The notes beneath the pieces are model-generated. The model saw only the letters and a list, made by a program, of their open reading frames with translations. It was not told the DNA's origin and made no database searches. A program made the position numbers and the translations under genes. Shown here piece after piece: positions 1 through 8,064 of a stretch of 64,000 bases of DNA. This stretch comes from Mediterranea sp. An20 (lineage in GTDB: Bacteria > Bacteroidota > Bacteroidia > Bacteroidales > Bacteroidaceae): assembly GCF_002160055.1 (NCBI RefSeq), contig NZ_NFJV01000001.1:186001-250000 (forward strand), read 5' to 3'. Each line of letters begins with the position of its first letter. Position 1 is the stretch's first letter.

Positions 1-1
1 C

Positions 2-340
2 ATCGTCTCCAACATCTTCATGACCTTTGCCTGGTACGGGCACCTGAAGCTGCAGGAGATGAAGATTACTACCCACTGGCCTCTGTTTGCCATCATTCTT
101 TTCTCGTGGGGCATCGCCCTCTTCGAGTATTCCTGCCAGATTCCCGCCAACCGCATCGGTTTTGCGGGCAATGGCGGTCCGTTCTCGCTCATGCAGCTCA
201 AGGTCATCCAGGAGGTCGTCACCCTCATCATCTTCACCGTCTTCACCACCCTGTTCTTCAAGGGCGAGACGCTGCACTGGAACCACCTGGCGGCATTCAT
301 CTGCCTCATCCTGGCCGTCTATTTCGTGTTCATGAAATAA
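2..340 (+). CDS. DUF486 (DMT-like) small membrane protein, 3' part only
   Basis: The frame is open from the first complete codon of the window to TAA at 338-340, so the true start lies before the window. The visible 113 residues contain the family signature around FMTFAWYGHLK, the stretch EYSCQIPANRIG, and at least three hydrophobic helices. DUF486 proteins are about 110-120 residues long with four membrane segments and resemble small drug/metabolite exporters; no substrate is established. Only a few N-terminal residues are probably missing. The 22-bp repeat array at 404-513 lies directly downstream. Confidence 0.85.
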   Translation: MVSNIFMTFAWYGHLKLQEMKITTHWPLFAIILFSWGIALFEYSCQIPANRIGFAGNGGPFSLMQLKVIQEVVTLIIFTVFTTLFFKGETLHWNHLAAFICLILAVYFVFMK

Positions 341-403
341 GCGGCCCGGCAGCCGGTGACGGCTGTTCCTCGCGCCCCTCTCCTATCTTACTGGCAAACA
401 GAC

Positions 404-513
404 GATTGTTCCCAAGCCCTTGGAAGTCTCCTTCCAAGGGCTTGGGAGCCTGCTTCTCAGCGCCTGCAAGCCGGCTACGAAGAGCTACGGACTTCCCGCG
501 TACCGTCCGAAGA
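404..513. repeat. 22-bp repeat array A with a perfect 16-bp hairpin
   Basis: About five degenerate 22-bp units start at 404, 426, 448, 470 and 492. The first two form a perfect inverted repeat: CCCAAGCCCTTGGAAG (411-426) faces its complement at 431-446 across a 4-nt TCTC loop. No T-run follows, so it is not a classical intrinsic terminator, although it lies 70 nt after the DUF486 stop. It belongs to the family with approximate consensus GCCTGCTTCC + AAGCGATAAGAA, also seen near 9732, 22359, 27265, 33882, 37864, 41337, 47041, 53027 and 62610. Confidence 0.75.
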
Positions 514-615
514 AGAAAAAGAATGTTTTTTGCAAATTTCGCCCCCTCCCTGCAACTTTTCCTCGCTTCCGGACGACTAATAGAAAAAACATGTATTTTT
601 AAACGCTGAACAACT

Positions 616-933
616 ATGTTAGTAACTACAACAAACACCATCGAAGGCAAGCGCATCTCGCGCTACTTCGGCATTGTATCGGGCGAGACCATCATCGGCG
701 CCAACGTATTCCGTGATTTCATGGCCGGCATCCGCGACTTCTTCGGCGGGCGCAGCGGCTCGTATGAAAAAGTATTGCGCGAAGCCAAAGAAACCGCCTT
801 GCAGGAAATGCAGCAGCAGGCCCAACTGATGGGTGCCAATGCCATCATCGGCGTAGACCTGGACTACGAGACCGTGGGCGAGTCGATGCTGATGGTCACT
901 GCCGCCGGGACGGCCGTGCTCTTAGAAGAATAG
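616..933 (+). CDS. YbjQ/UPF0145 family protein
   Basis: A 105-residue protein covering the whole family. It begins [15 protein letters not shown], as YbjQ proteins do, has the central [24 protein letters not shown] segment (split here for length: GANVFRDF, then [15 protein letters not shown]), and ends with [13 protein letters not shown] and a hydrophobic strand. Members are small cytosolic pentameric proteins once described as heavy-metal-binding; their physiological role is unsettled. It is apparently monocistronic: DUF486 ends 275 nt upstream and the next gene begins 141 nt downstream with its own -7-like box. Confidence 0.9.
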   Translation: MLVTTTNTIEGKRISRYFGIVSGETIIGANVFRDFMAGIRDFFGGRSGSYEKVLREAKETALQEMQQQAQLMGANAIIGVDLDYETVGESMLMVTAAGTAVLLEE

Positions 934-1029
934 TGCTGCGGACGCCCCGCAGGACCGCGAAGGCAGGAATTTCCGCAGGCAGACCGAAGAAACTCATGCC
1001 GGAATGTCTGCCTTTCGCGGGAAAAAGCG

Positions 1030-1037
1030 TATTTTTG
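1030..1037 (+). promoter_or_regulatory. -7 box for the glycosyltransferase pair
   Basis: TATTTTTG matches the Bacteroidetes -7 consensus TAnnTTTG and lies 37 nt before the GT4 start. No good xTTG box is visible 20 nt upstream. Confidence 0.45.
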
Positions 1038-1074
1038 CAGGCAGAAAGAATAACCCGGCAAACATTGTGCCTTT

Positions 1075-2325
1075 ATGAGAGTACTGCTGATAAATACGTC
1101 CGAACGCATGGGCGGTGCCGCCATTGCCGCCGGCCGCCTGATGGAAGCGCTGAAAAACCACGGCATCAAGGCCAAGATGCTGGTGCGCGACAAACAGACC
1201 GATGAAATTACCGTCGTCCCCCTGCGCCAGAATTGGTGGTTGGTGTGGAAATTCGTGTGGGAACGCATCGTCATCTGGACGGCCAACCGGTTCAGCCGCA
1301 AAAACCTCTTTGCCGTAGATATTGCCAACACGGGCACCGACATTACCACCCTGCCCGAATTCCAACAGGCCGACATCATCCACCTGCACTGGATCAACCA
1401 GGGCATGCTTTCGCTGCGCGACATAGAGAAGATTCTCCGCTCGGGCAAACACGTCGTATGGACCATGCACGACCTGTGGCCCTGCACCGGCATCTGCCAC
1501 TATACCCGCGGTTGCGAACGCTACCGCACCGAGTGCGGCCATTGCCCTTTCATAGACGGCGGACGGCATTCGCACGACCTGGCCTGGCGTGTCTTCCGAC
1601 GCAAGCGCGACATCTATGCCCACTGCAACATCCACTTTGTCACCTGCAGCAACTGGCTGGGCGAACAGGCCAGACGCAGTTCGCTGCTGGCAGGACATCC
1701 CGTCACGGTCATCCCCAACCCCATCAACACCAACCTCTTCAAACCGCACAACAAGGCTGCCGCACGCGAGAAGTGCCGCCTGCCGCAAGACAAGATGCTG
1801 ATGCTGTTTGGCTCGGTGAAGATTACAGACAAGCGCAAGGGCATCGACTACCTGGTAGAGTCGTGCCGCCTGCTTGCCGAACGGCATCCCGAACTGAAAG
1901 AGAAGTTAGGCGTGGTGACCTTCGGCAAATACTCCCAACAACTGAAAGACATGTTGCCTTTCCGCGTCTATCCGCTGGACTTCGTGCGCGACGACCATCG
2001 ACTGGTGGACATCTACAACGCCGTTGACATCTTCGTCACCCCTTCGCTGGAAGACAACCTGCCCAACACCGTCATGGAAGCCATGGCCTGCGGAACCCCT
2101 TGCGTGGGCTTCAACACGGGCGGCATCCCCGAAATGATAGACCACCTGCACAATGGCTATGTGGCGGCCTACAAGTCTGCCGAAGATTTTGCCAACGGCA
2201 TCTACTGGACGCTGACCGACCCCGGCTATCCCAGCCTGGCCGAACAGGCCTGCCGCAAGGCAGTTGCCTACTATTCGGAAAATACCGTGGCACGCCGCTT
2301 CATCGAACTGTATAACAAACTCTGA
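1075..2325 (+). CDS. Glycosyltransferase family 4 (GT-B fold)
   Basis: A 416-residue cytosolic glycosyltransferase. The N-terminal half begins MRVLLINTSERMGGAA, the sugar-acceptor domain of GT4, and contains WTMHDLWPCTGICHY (129-143) followed by a cysteine-rich patch (C137, C141, C147, C154, C157) common in Bacteroides surface-polysaccharide enzymes. The C-terminal nucleotide-sugar domain (about 210-400) has the EX7E motif in SLEDNLPNTVMEAMACG (E326 and E334) and a GGIPEMI loop. It probably adds a sugar during exopolysaccharide or O-antigen synthesis; donor and acceptor cannot be read from sequence. The next gene, a GT2 enzyme, starts 14 nt downstream, so they form a pair, but no flippase or polymerase is nearby. 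Confidence 0.9.
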   Translation: MRVLLINTSERMGGAAIAAGRLMEALKNHGIKAKMLVRDKQTDEITVVPLRQNWWLVWKFVWERIVIWTANRFSRKNLFAVDIANTGTDITTLPEFQQADIIHLHWINQGMLSLRDIEKILRSGKHVVWTMHDLWPCTGICHYTRGCERYRTECGHCPFIDGGRHSHDLAWRVFRRKRDIYAHCNIHFVTCSNWLGEQARRSSLLAGHPVTVIPNPINTNLFKPHNKAAAREKCRLPQDKMLMLFGSVKITDKRKGIDYLVESCRLLAERHPELKEKLGVVTFGKYSQQLKDMLPFRVYPLDFVRDDHRLVDIYNAVDIFVTPSLEDNLPNTVMEAMACGTPCVGFNTGGIPEMIDHLHNGYVAAYKSAEDFANGIYWTLTDPGYPSLAEQACRKAVAYYSENTVARRFIELYNKL

Positions 2326-2339
2326 CCTTCTTTACGCCG

Positions 2340-3092
2340 ATGCACAACCGCCCTACTCCCGTTTTCAGCGTCATTACCGTGACCTACAACGCTGCCGCCG
2401 TGCTGGAAGACACCATCCAGAGCGTCATCTCACAAACCTACCACCACGTGGAGTATATCATTGTAGACGGTGCCTCGAAAGACGGTACGCTGGACATCGT
2501 CCACCGTTACCGCGACCGCATCGCCCGCGTGGTGAGCGAGCCGGACAAGGGATTGTATGATGCCATGAACAAGGGCATGGCACTGGCTACGGGCGACTAC
2601 CTCTGCTTTCTGAACGCAGGCGACAGCTTCCACGAAGACGATACCCTGCAGCAGTTGGTGCATTCCCTCCCGCCGCATACCGAAGAACTGCCCGGCGTCA
2701 TTTATGGCGACACGGACTTAGTGGACGGTGAGGGACATTTCGTGCGCCGACGCCGCCTTTCGCCCCCCGATGTCCTGACGTGGCATAGCTTCCGACAAGG
2801 CATGCTGGTGTGCCACCAGGCGTTCTTTGCCCGGCGCGACCTGGCAGAGCCTTACAACCTCGACTACCGCTTCTCTGCCGATTTCGACTGGTGCATCCGT
2901 GTCATGAAGAAGGCACACACGCTGCACAACGCCCATCTGGTGGTCATCGACTACCTGGACGAAGGCCTTACCACTGCCAACCGGCGCGCTTCGCTGCTCG
3001 AACGTTTCCGCATCATGGCCAAGCACTACGGCTTGCTGAGCACGGTGGCACACCATGCCTGGTTCGTGCTGAGGCTGGCGCTGAAGCGGTGA
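2340..3092 (+). CDS. Glycosyltransferase family 2 (GT-A fold)
   Basis: A 250-residue GT2 enzyme. The N-terminus has the nucleotide-binding strand FSVITVTYNAA (9-19), the acidic YIIVDGASKDGT segment (about 39-50), GLYDAMNKGMALATGDYL and LNAGD, which stands in for the metal-binding DXD region. It is the length of single-domain enzymes of the WcaA/WfgS type that use UDP- or dTDP-sugars in polysaccharide assembly. The gene follows the GT4 gene by 14 nt and is probably cotranscribed with it. It ends near the palindrome at 3139-3171. Confidence 0.9.
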   Translation: MHNRPTPVFSVITVTYNAAAVLEDTIQSVISQTYHHVEYIIVDGASKDGTLDIVHRYRDRIARVVSEPDKGLYDAMNKGMALATGDYLCFLNAGDSFHEDDTLQQLVHSLPPHTEELPGVIYGDTDLVDGEGHFVRRRRLSPPDVLTWHSFRQGMLVCHQAFFARRDLAEPYNLDYRFSADFDWCIRVMKKAHTLHNAHLVVIDYLDEGLTTANRRASLLERFRIMAKHYGLLSTVAHHAWFVLRLALKR

Positions 3093-3138
3093 GGCGCAAC
3101 CGGTACAACCGCCATCGGAGCTCCCAAGAAGATGTATG

Positions 3139-3171
3139 TTCTTTCTTATGTTATGCAACATAATGAAAGAA
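3139..3171. repeat. Inverted repeat upstream of the GLPGLI promoter
   Basis: Arms TTCTTTCTTATGTT (3139-3152) and AACATAATGAAAGAA (3157-3171) pair completely apart from one bulged T, around an ATGC loop. It lies 47 nt after the GT2 stop and ends 15 nt before the -33 box of the next promoter. There is no T-run on the plus strand, so it could be either a weak 3' end for the glycosyltransferase transcript or an operator. Confidence 0.55.
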
Positions 3172-3186
3172 AAACACGCATGAATA

Positions 3187-3219
3187 TTTGCGGGGGGGGG
3201 GGAGAATTTGCTATATTTG
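3187..3219 (+). promoter_or_regulatory. Promoter with an 11-G tract in its spacer
   Basis: The -33 box TTTG (3187-3190) and the -7 box TATATTTG (3212-3219) are both perfect Bacteroidetes matches separated by 21 nt. Eleven consecutive G (3192-3202) sit inside that spacer. Other promoters in this window mostly have 20-nt spacers, so gain or loss of one G should change promoter strength. The start of GLPGLI follows 84 nt after the -7 box. Confidence 0.75.
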
Positions 3220-3303
3220 CGGCATAAAGTCAAAGGAATGTGCCTGCACCCTGTCTGATACCAGTTCATCGCGACACGCACTCCTTCTAAAAGCTATACC
3301 ATT

Positions 3304-4065
3304 ATGATAAGACACAAGTTTCTCATTCTCTTTTTCGCACTGACAGGTTTCCTCCCTATATTCGCACAGAAGACCTATCATTTCCCCCTGACCATCACTT
3401 ACGACATGTACCTCAACTTCAACAAGCGGCAGCAGATGGACGCCCGCCTTTCGTGTTCGGGGGAAGCCGCCTGTTATACCTACCGATATATCCGGGATTA
3501 CAGTCACGCAGATGAACCCAACCCGGAAATAGACACTTGGACGTTGGCCGTCAGCGACACCACGCAGCACGTCCTCTGGTGCGACAAAGCGTTGAACGAA
3601 TGCAGCGAACTGAACCCTCTCGCCGGCCGCACGGTGCGCCTGGCCGAACCGGTGCCCGTCATCCGCTGGACGATGGAGAAAGACACGCGAGAGATAGAAG
3701 GCTTCCGCTGCCAAAAAGCCACGTGCCGCTTTCGCGGACGGAACTACACAGCCTGGTTCACTACGGACATTCCCTGCAACTGGGGACCGTGGAAACTGCA
3801 CGGCCTGCCCGGTGCCATTCTCGAAGCCTACGACGACACCAACGAAGTCTCTTTCTACGCCACGGGCGTGAAACGGGGCGAAACAACGGTGGAACGTGCC
3901 GACGAGTCTGCCTACCGCTGCCTGACGATGAAAGAATACCACGAACAAGTAGCGGAGAAGTTAAGCGAGAATATGAAACGTCTTGCCTCACGCATGGGCG
4001 AGGGGTTCAAGGTCAACGTTTCCAAGGCGAAAATCAAAAGCATAGAATTGGAATACGATGAATAA
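3304..4065 (+). CDS. GLPGLI family protein
   Basis: A 253-residue protein with a signal peptide (1-21, ending FAQ) that carries the family motif GLPG at about 157-160, in the context CNWGPWKLHGLPGAILEAYD. GLPGLI proteins are Bacteroidetes envelope proteins of unknown function, usually encoded beside TonB-receptor-like barrels. Here the stop codon overlaps the start of such a gene by 8 bp, so the two are translationally coupled. Expression is probably controlled by the promoter at 3187-3219, whose spacer contains a G11 tract. Cysteines occur at several positions in the mature part. Confidence 0.85.
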   Translation: MIRHKFLILFFALTGFLPIFAQKTYHFPLTITYDMYLNFNKRQQMDARLSCSGEAACYTYRYIRDYSHADEPNPEIDTWTLAVSDTTQHVLWCDKALNECSELNPLAGRTVRLAEPVPVIRWTMEKDTREIEGFRCQKATCRFRGRNYTAWFTTDIPCNWGPWKLHGLPGAILEAYDDTNEVSFYATGVKRGETTVERADESAYRCLTMKEYHEQVAEKLSENMKRLASRMGEGFKVNVSKAKIKSIELEYDE

Positions 4066-6619
4066 GGAGTGGTGGCTGTTCGGATGGTTTCTGGTCTGGA
4101 GCGTTGCCCTGTCGGCACAGACCGTGACGGGAACGGTGCGCGACGAAGCGGGCAGTCCGTTGGCCTATGCCTACGTGTCGGCCCGCGAACCCGGCAGCAC
4201 GCTCTTGGTGGCTTTCACACAGACGGCCGACGATGGCTCGTACCGGCTGGAGCTGGAGCGCGCGGGAGAGTGGATGTTGGAATATTCGCTGATGTCCTAC
4301 GAGAAAGACAGTGTGGCGCTCTCGCTGCGACAAGGGGAAGTACGGATACACAATGCCGTGCTGCGCCCGGCGGCGTGGATGTTGCAGGAAGTGGTCATCC
4401 GTCCGCAGGTGCCCGTTTTTATGAAAAACGACACCGTAGTGTTCAACGCCAAGGCCTTTCTGCGCGGACACGAGCGGGTGGTGGAAGACTTGCTGAAGAA
4501 CTTGCCGGGCATCGAAGTAGATGACAACGGTGTGATACGGGCGCAGGGCAAGGAAGTGGAAAAAGTATTGCTCGAAGGCGACGACCTCCTGAACAAAGGC
4601 TACCAATTGCTAACCAAAGGGCTGGACGTGAAAGCCATCAGCCAAATAGAATTGCTGCAGAACTACGTAGACAACCCCTTGGAGAAAGGACTGGTCCATA
4701 CCGACGACGTAGCGCTGAACCTGCGCCTGGAAGACGATGCCAAAGGGCAATGGATAGGCACGCTCTACGGCGGAGGCGGCACGGAACGAGGCTACAACAC
4801 GCAGGGCAACCTGCTACACGTATCTAAGAAAAACAAGCACTACCTGTCTGCCAGCCTGAACAACATAGGCTCGCAGATGGTGACAAACATTGCCCGCGTG
4901 TTGGAACTGGACAATCCGCAATCGTTCAATCTCCGTCCGGCAACGGTGCAGGGCAACCTGCCCGGTGTGAGCCTGAAACGTGGCAACTTCAACCAGGAGA
5001 AAACCTTTTCCTACAGCACCGTGCTGAACCCGACAGAAAACCTGAAGGTAGAACCCGCCGTGGCATGGGCCTCCGACCGACGGAAAACGGATTATGCCAC
5101 TGATCGTACCTACACTTGGAACAAATACAGTTTTACCAACCGGTTTGAGAAGCAGACAACTACCCGCCCGGACAACTACGTGGGGCGGCTGAAGGTGACC
5201 TATACCCCCCAGAAGAAAGTGGAATGGAAATCGACCACGCAGGTACTGATAGAACGCAGCGAGGCCGACGCCGCCACCTTGTTCGACGGTAATCGTTACA
5301 GAGAGCAAGCAGACAATCGGCAAACCTTTGTCGCGCAGCGGCTGTCATATAGCAACCGTGCCGCCGAAAACCGTCTGTGGGAGGCAACGGTGAGCTGGGT
5401 GTACGGACGCGCGCCGCAGCAATACGGTGTAGACAGTCTGACAACCGAAAGCGAAATCCCGACAGACCGCTTCGAACAGCAGACTACCGACCGGCGAATG
5501 CGTCTGACAGGCGGCGTGAGCTACCTGCACGCTCTCAACCCACACCACAGCCTGCGCACAAACGTCATGTTCCATTGGGACCAGGACCGCTTCGGGCTCG
5601 CAGCTTTCGACACGCTGCAACTCACTGAAACCTCGCTCGCCCTGAGTCTGTTTTACACTTGGAAGCTGCGCAAAGCCCGGTTAGAAACGGGCGCACAATT
5701 GGAGTGGCTGCGCACGGACTACAACGGTCTTTTGCGCAACGACGTGTTGCTCCAGCCGGTGGCATCGTGGGAATGGATGCCGGGACGGAAACACAATCTG
5801 AAGGTGCAATGGACCTTCCGCAGGCAGACGCCCGACCTACATGAATGGTTGCCGTGGACAGTGCGCGGCTCTCTCAATGCCTACCAACGGAGCAGTGGCA
5901 ACACCCGGTTGTTGTCCGACCAAGTAATGAGCCTATCCTACAAATATGGCGGATGGAGCGACCTGTTTGTGGGGAACGTGTTCCTGACTTATGTACACAG
6001 CCCTCGCTACCTGTCCGTCCAACAGGACATCCATCCGGAATACATCCTGACAGAAACCTTGCCGTTAGAGGGACGGGATGCATTCACAGCATCCGGCAGT
6101 ACGGACTTCTACCTCAATTCCTTGTCATCCAACCTGAAGCTGTCGGGTGGTGTCGGTGTGTCGTCCTACGACTATGTGCGGGTAGATGCCGGAAAACTGC
6201 CCTACAACAATGTGTCCTACCGAGTGGGCCTCCAGCTGAAGTCGTCGTTCCAAGGGGCGTTTAATTACGACTTGGGCGGCAACTACCTGCATCGGCGCAA
6301 TCGCTCAGCCAACACCCGTGTAGCAGCCGTCACCGCCTTTGCCAACCTGTATGTGCAGGCCGGCCGGTGGCGCGCACAAGCACATGGAGACCTTTGCCGC
6401 TGGACAGGCGACGGAAGTAGTGCGGACACGTATGCCTTTGTTGATATGGAGGTGTCGTACGAAGTATGGCGTAACCGCCTAACACTCTTTGTGCGCGGCG
6501 AGAACCTGCTGGGTGCAGACACTTACGTAGAAGAAAGTTTCGATGAGACCTCACATACGTATGGTGTCTATCGCCTGCACCCCCGCCGGGTGATGTTCCT
6601 GGCCATGTTCCGCTTCTGA
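4058..6619 (+). CDS. TonB-receptor-like outer-membrane barrel with carboxypeptidase-type N-domain
   Basis: An 853-residue protein. After a signal peptide (about 1-20, ending SAQ) there is a carboxypeptidase-regulatory-like beta-sandwich (TVTGTVRDEAGSPLAYAYV, about 22-105), then a plug-like region (LQEVVIRPQ through GIEVDDNGVIRAQGKEVEKV) and a long barrel ending in phenylalanine (MFLAMFRF), as expected for outer-membrane insertion. It is similar to receptors associated with GLPGLI proteins; the ligand is unknown. It overlaps the GLPGLI gene by 8 bp in a different frame. The lack of a strong DEVVVVGYG TonB box distinguishes it from the SusC at 18863-22075. Confidence 0.85.
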   Translation: MNKEWWLFGWFLVWSVALSAQTVTGTVRDEAGSPLAYAYVSAREPGSTLLVAFTQTADDGSYRLELERAGEWMLEYSLMSYEKDSVALSLRQGEVRIHNAVLRPAAWMLQEVVIRPQVPVFMKNDTVVFNAKAFLRGHERVVEDLLKNLPGIEVDDNGVIRAQGKEVEKVLLEGDDLLNKGYQLLTKGLDVKAISQIELLQNYVDNPLEKGLVHTDDVALNLRLEDDAKGQWIGTLYGGGGTERGYNTQGNLLHVSKKNKHYLSASLNNIGSQMVTNIARVLELDNPQSFNLRPATVQGNLPGVSLKRGNFNQEKTFSYSTVLNPTENLKVEPAVAWASDRRKTDYATDRTYTWNKYSFTNRFEKQTTTRPDNYVGRLKVTYTPQKKVEWKSTTQVLIERSEADAATLFDGNRYREQADNRQTFVAQRLSYSNRAAENRLWEATVSWVYGRAPQQYGVDSLTTESEIPTDRFEQQTTDRRMRLTGGVSYLHALNPHHSLRTNVMFHWDQDRFGLAAFDTLQLTETSLALSLFYTWKLRKARLETGAQLEWLRTDYNGLLRNDVLLQPVASWEWMPGRKHNLKVQWTFRRQTPDLHEWLPWTVRGSLNAYQRSSGNTRLLSDQVMSLSYKYGGWSDLFVGNVFLTYVHSPRYLSVQQDIHPEYILTETLPLEGRDAFTASGSTDFYLNSLSSNLKLSGGVGVSSYDYVRVDAGKLPYNNVSYRVGLQLKSSFQGAFNYDLGGNYLHRRNRSANTRVAAVTAFANLYVQAGRWRAQAHGDLCRWTGDGSSADTYAFVDMEVSYEVWRNRLTLFVRGENLLGADTYVEESFDETSHTYGVYRLHPRRVMFLAMFRF

Positions 6620-6641
6620 GCCCCGCCACCTGCGCGGTGCC

Positions 6642-7343
6642 TCAGGGAACCAGCAATCCCCGCAGTTCCCTCACCCCTTCCGACGCTCCCTTGCGGATGA
6701 CGTGCACCGGGCGGTCGGAATGCGTGTCTACCGGCTTAGGATCGATGAGGTAGACCTCAGCCCCGGCCGGCACATAATAGAGCAATCCAGCAGCAGGATA
6801 GACATTCATCGACGTGCCTATGATGACGAAAATATCAGCTTTCTCCACATACTTCACGGCAGTTTCTATCTCCGGCACAGCCTCACCGAACCACACGATA
6901 AACGGACGCAACTGACTGCCGTCGCCTGCCTTGTCGCCAATGTGCACTTCATATTCCTCCGGTTTCAGTTCCCTGATATAATGCGGGTTGTAAGGATCGC
7001 GGCTGGAGCAAACTTTGGTCAGCTCGCCGTGCAGGTGGATGACATGCGTGCTGCCCGCACGTTCATGCAGGTTGTCTACGTTTTGCGTGACGACAGTCAC
7101 ATTGAAGTCCTGCTCCATGGCTGCCAGTCCGCGGTGTCCATCGTTGGGTTGCACGTCCAGCAATTGCTTGCGCCGTTCGTTGTAGAAATTGATGACCAGT
7201 TCAGGGTTGCGCGCATAACCTTCGGGCGTGGCCACCTGTTCTACGGGATACTGCTCCCACAAGCCACCGGCATCTCGGAAGGTACTGATGCCACTCTCGG
7301 CGCTCATACCGGCACCGGTCAGTACGACTAAGTTCTTTTTCAT
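6642..7343 (-). CDS. cobB: NAD-dependent protein deacylase, sirtuin
   Basis: A 233-residue sirtuin that removes acyl groups from lysine using NAD+, releasing nicotinamide. Visible motifs are GAGMSAESGISTFRD (10-24), TQNVDNLHERAG (86-97), HLHGEL with the catalytic His at about 105, and GTSMNVYPAAGLL. The pair Y54 and R57 (FYNER) matches the YxxR signature of sirtuins that accept succinyl or malonyl groups. Unusually, the protein has a single cysteine (C112), so the usual Cys4 zinc site is absent. It converges with the barrel gene, with 22 nt between stops. Confidence 0.93.
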   Translation of the reverse strand: MKKNLVVLTGAGMSAESGISTFRDAGGLWEQYPVEQVATPEGYARNPELVINFYNERRKQLLDVQPNDGHRGLAAMEQDFNVTVVTQNVDNLHERAGSTHVIHLHGELTKVCSSRDPYNPHYIRELKPEEYEVHIGDKAGDGSQLRPFIVWFGEAVPEIETAVKYVEKADIFVIIGTSMNVYPAAGLLYYVPAGAEVYLIDPKPVDTHSDRPVHVIRKGASEGVRELRGLLVP

Positions 7344-7683
7344 ACGTTTGAATCTTTTTTGATTAAGTCTTTACGAAAAGCCATACATACCGCAGATTAT
7401 TTATCAGCTTCATGATGGGTCCACCATTAAGCTCTAATTATCGGATGTACGATTTATACACAAAGTTCGTCAGAATATTCGGGATATGCAAGCAAATTTC
7501 ATGTCACCCCGTTAAGAAACAAGACACAACCTTCAAGTACGACAAGCTTATAGCCCCTTCCCTACTCCACGTCTGTAATGACAAACTCCAGGTGACATCG
7601 AAGCAAGGGGGAATAAGCAGTTTTTAGGGACAGTCAGACAGAAGAAAAGCCGCTGTAAATAAGCGGCTTTCATTTTATTAGCG
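7344..7683. other. Intergenic region, no gene recognised
   Basis: The 340 bases between the sirtuin start and the tRNA are AT-richer than the flanks. A 71-codon frame at 7412-7627 has no recognisable protein features. The only supported element is the terminator at 7646-7670. Confidence 0.6.
7646..7671 (-). terminator. Intrinsic terminator of the tRNA gene
   Basis: Read on the minus strand, AAAGCCGCT, a short AT loop and AGCGGCTTTTC form a 9-bp stem followed by T residues. It begins 13 nt after the 3' end of the tRNA. Confidence 0.75.
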
Positions 7684-7757
7684 TGGACCAGCCAGGGCTT
7701 GAACCTGGGACCTCCAGATTATGAGTCTGTTGCTCTAACCAACTGAGCTACAAGTCC
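7684..7757 (-). tRNA. tRNA with CAU anticodon, probably elongator tRNA-Met
   Basis: The minus strand reads GGACTTG (acceptor), GCTC...GAGC (D arm), CAGA-CTCATAA-TCTG (anticodon arm) and CCAGG-TTCAAGC-CCTGG (T arm), then CTGGTCC and discriminator A. All arms pair, apart from a T-T at the sixth acceptor pair. The anticodon is CAU. The 1-72 pair is G-C and there is no run of three G-C pairs in the anticodon stem, so it is not an initiator. The alternative is tRNA-Ile with a lysidine-modified CAU, which sequence alone cannot exclude. CCA is not encoded. A promoter at 7786-7817 and a terminator at 7646-7671 make it a single-gene unit. Confidence 0.9.
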
Positions 7758-8064
7758 GGCATATCCTCGGATGGGATAGCGGGCACAAAAGTACGGGTTT
7801 TCATTGAAATATACAAGGGTTATCGGAGTTTTTTTAGGTTCAGAGAGGCGCTTTTCTCTTTTTCCATGATTGTTAGGGATTGTTATACGATTCATAATTT
7901 TGTTCTCTTTCTTGGTTATCCGGAATTTTCTTGATAAACTTGCTGCCGTTCTTCCTGACCTGACTGGAGGAAACCGGCTAACTTATAGGGGCATTAAGAA
8001 TCTGACTATCAATGAAAATGCCGGTTTAATAAGATAAGGAAATCTGTTACTTAACTTTAATAGG
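7758..8064. other. Intergenic region between tRNA and GH43, with divergent promoters
   Basis: The 307 bases hold the leftward tRNA promoter and, at 7895-7902, a rightward -7 box TAATTTTG with ATTG at 7869-7872 (22-nt spacer) that could serve the GH43 gene. This would leave a leader of about 155 nt. I saw no riboswitch-like fold in it. Confidence 0.5.
7786..7817 (-). promoter_or_regulatory. tRNA promoter
   Basis: On the minus strand, CTTG (7817-7814), 20 nt, then TACTTTTG (7793-7786). This is the spacing seen repeatedly in the window, and it lies 28 nt upstream of the tRNA 5' end. Confidence 0.7.

Noticed and set aside
7412..7627. 71-codon frame between the sirtuin and the tRNA
   Set aside because: No signal, domain, promoter or repeat of composition with neighbours; likely chance.
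7684..7757. Initiator tRNA assignment
   Set aside because: The acceptor 1-72 pair is G-C and the three G-C pairs of the initiator anticodon stem are absent.
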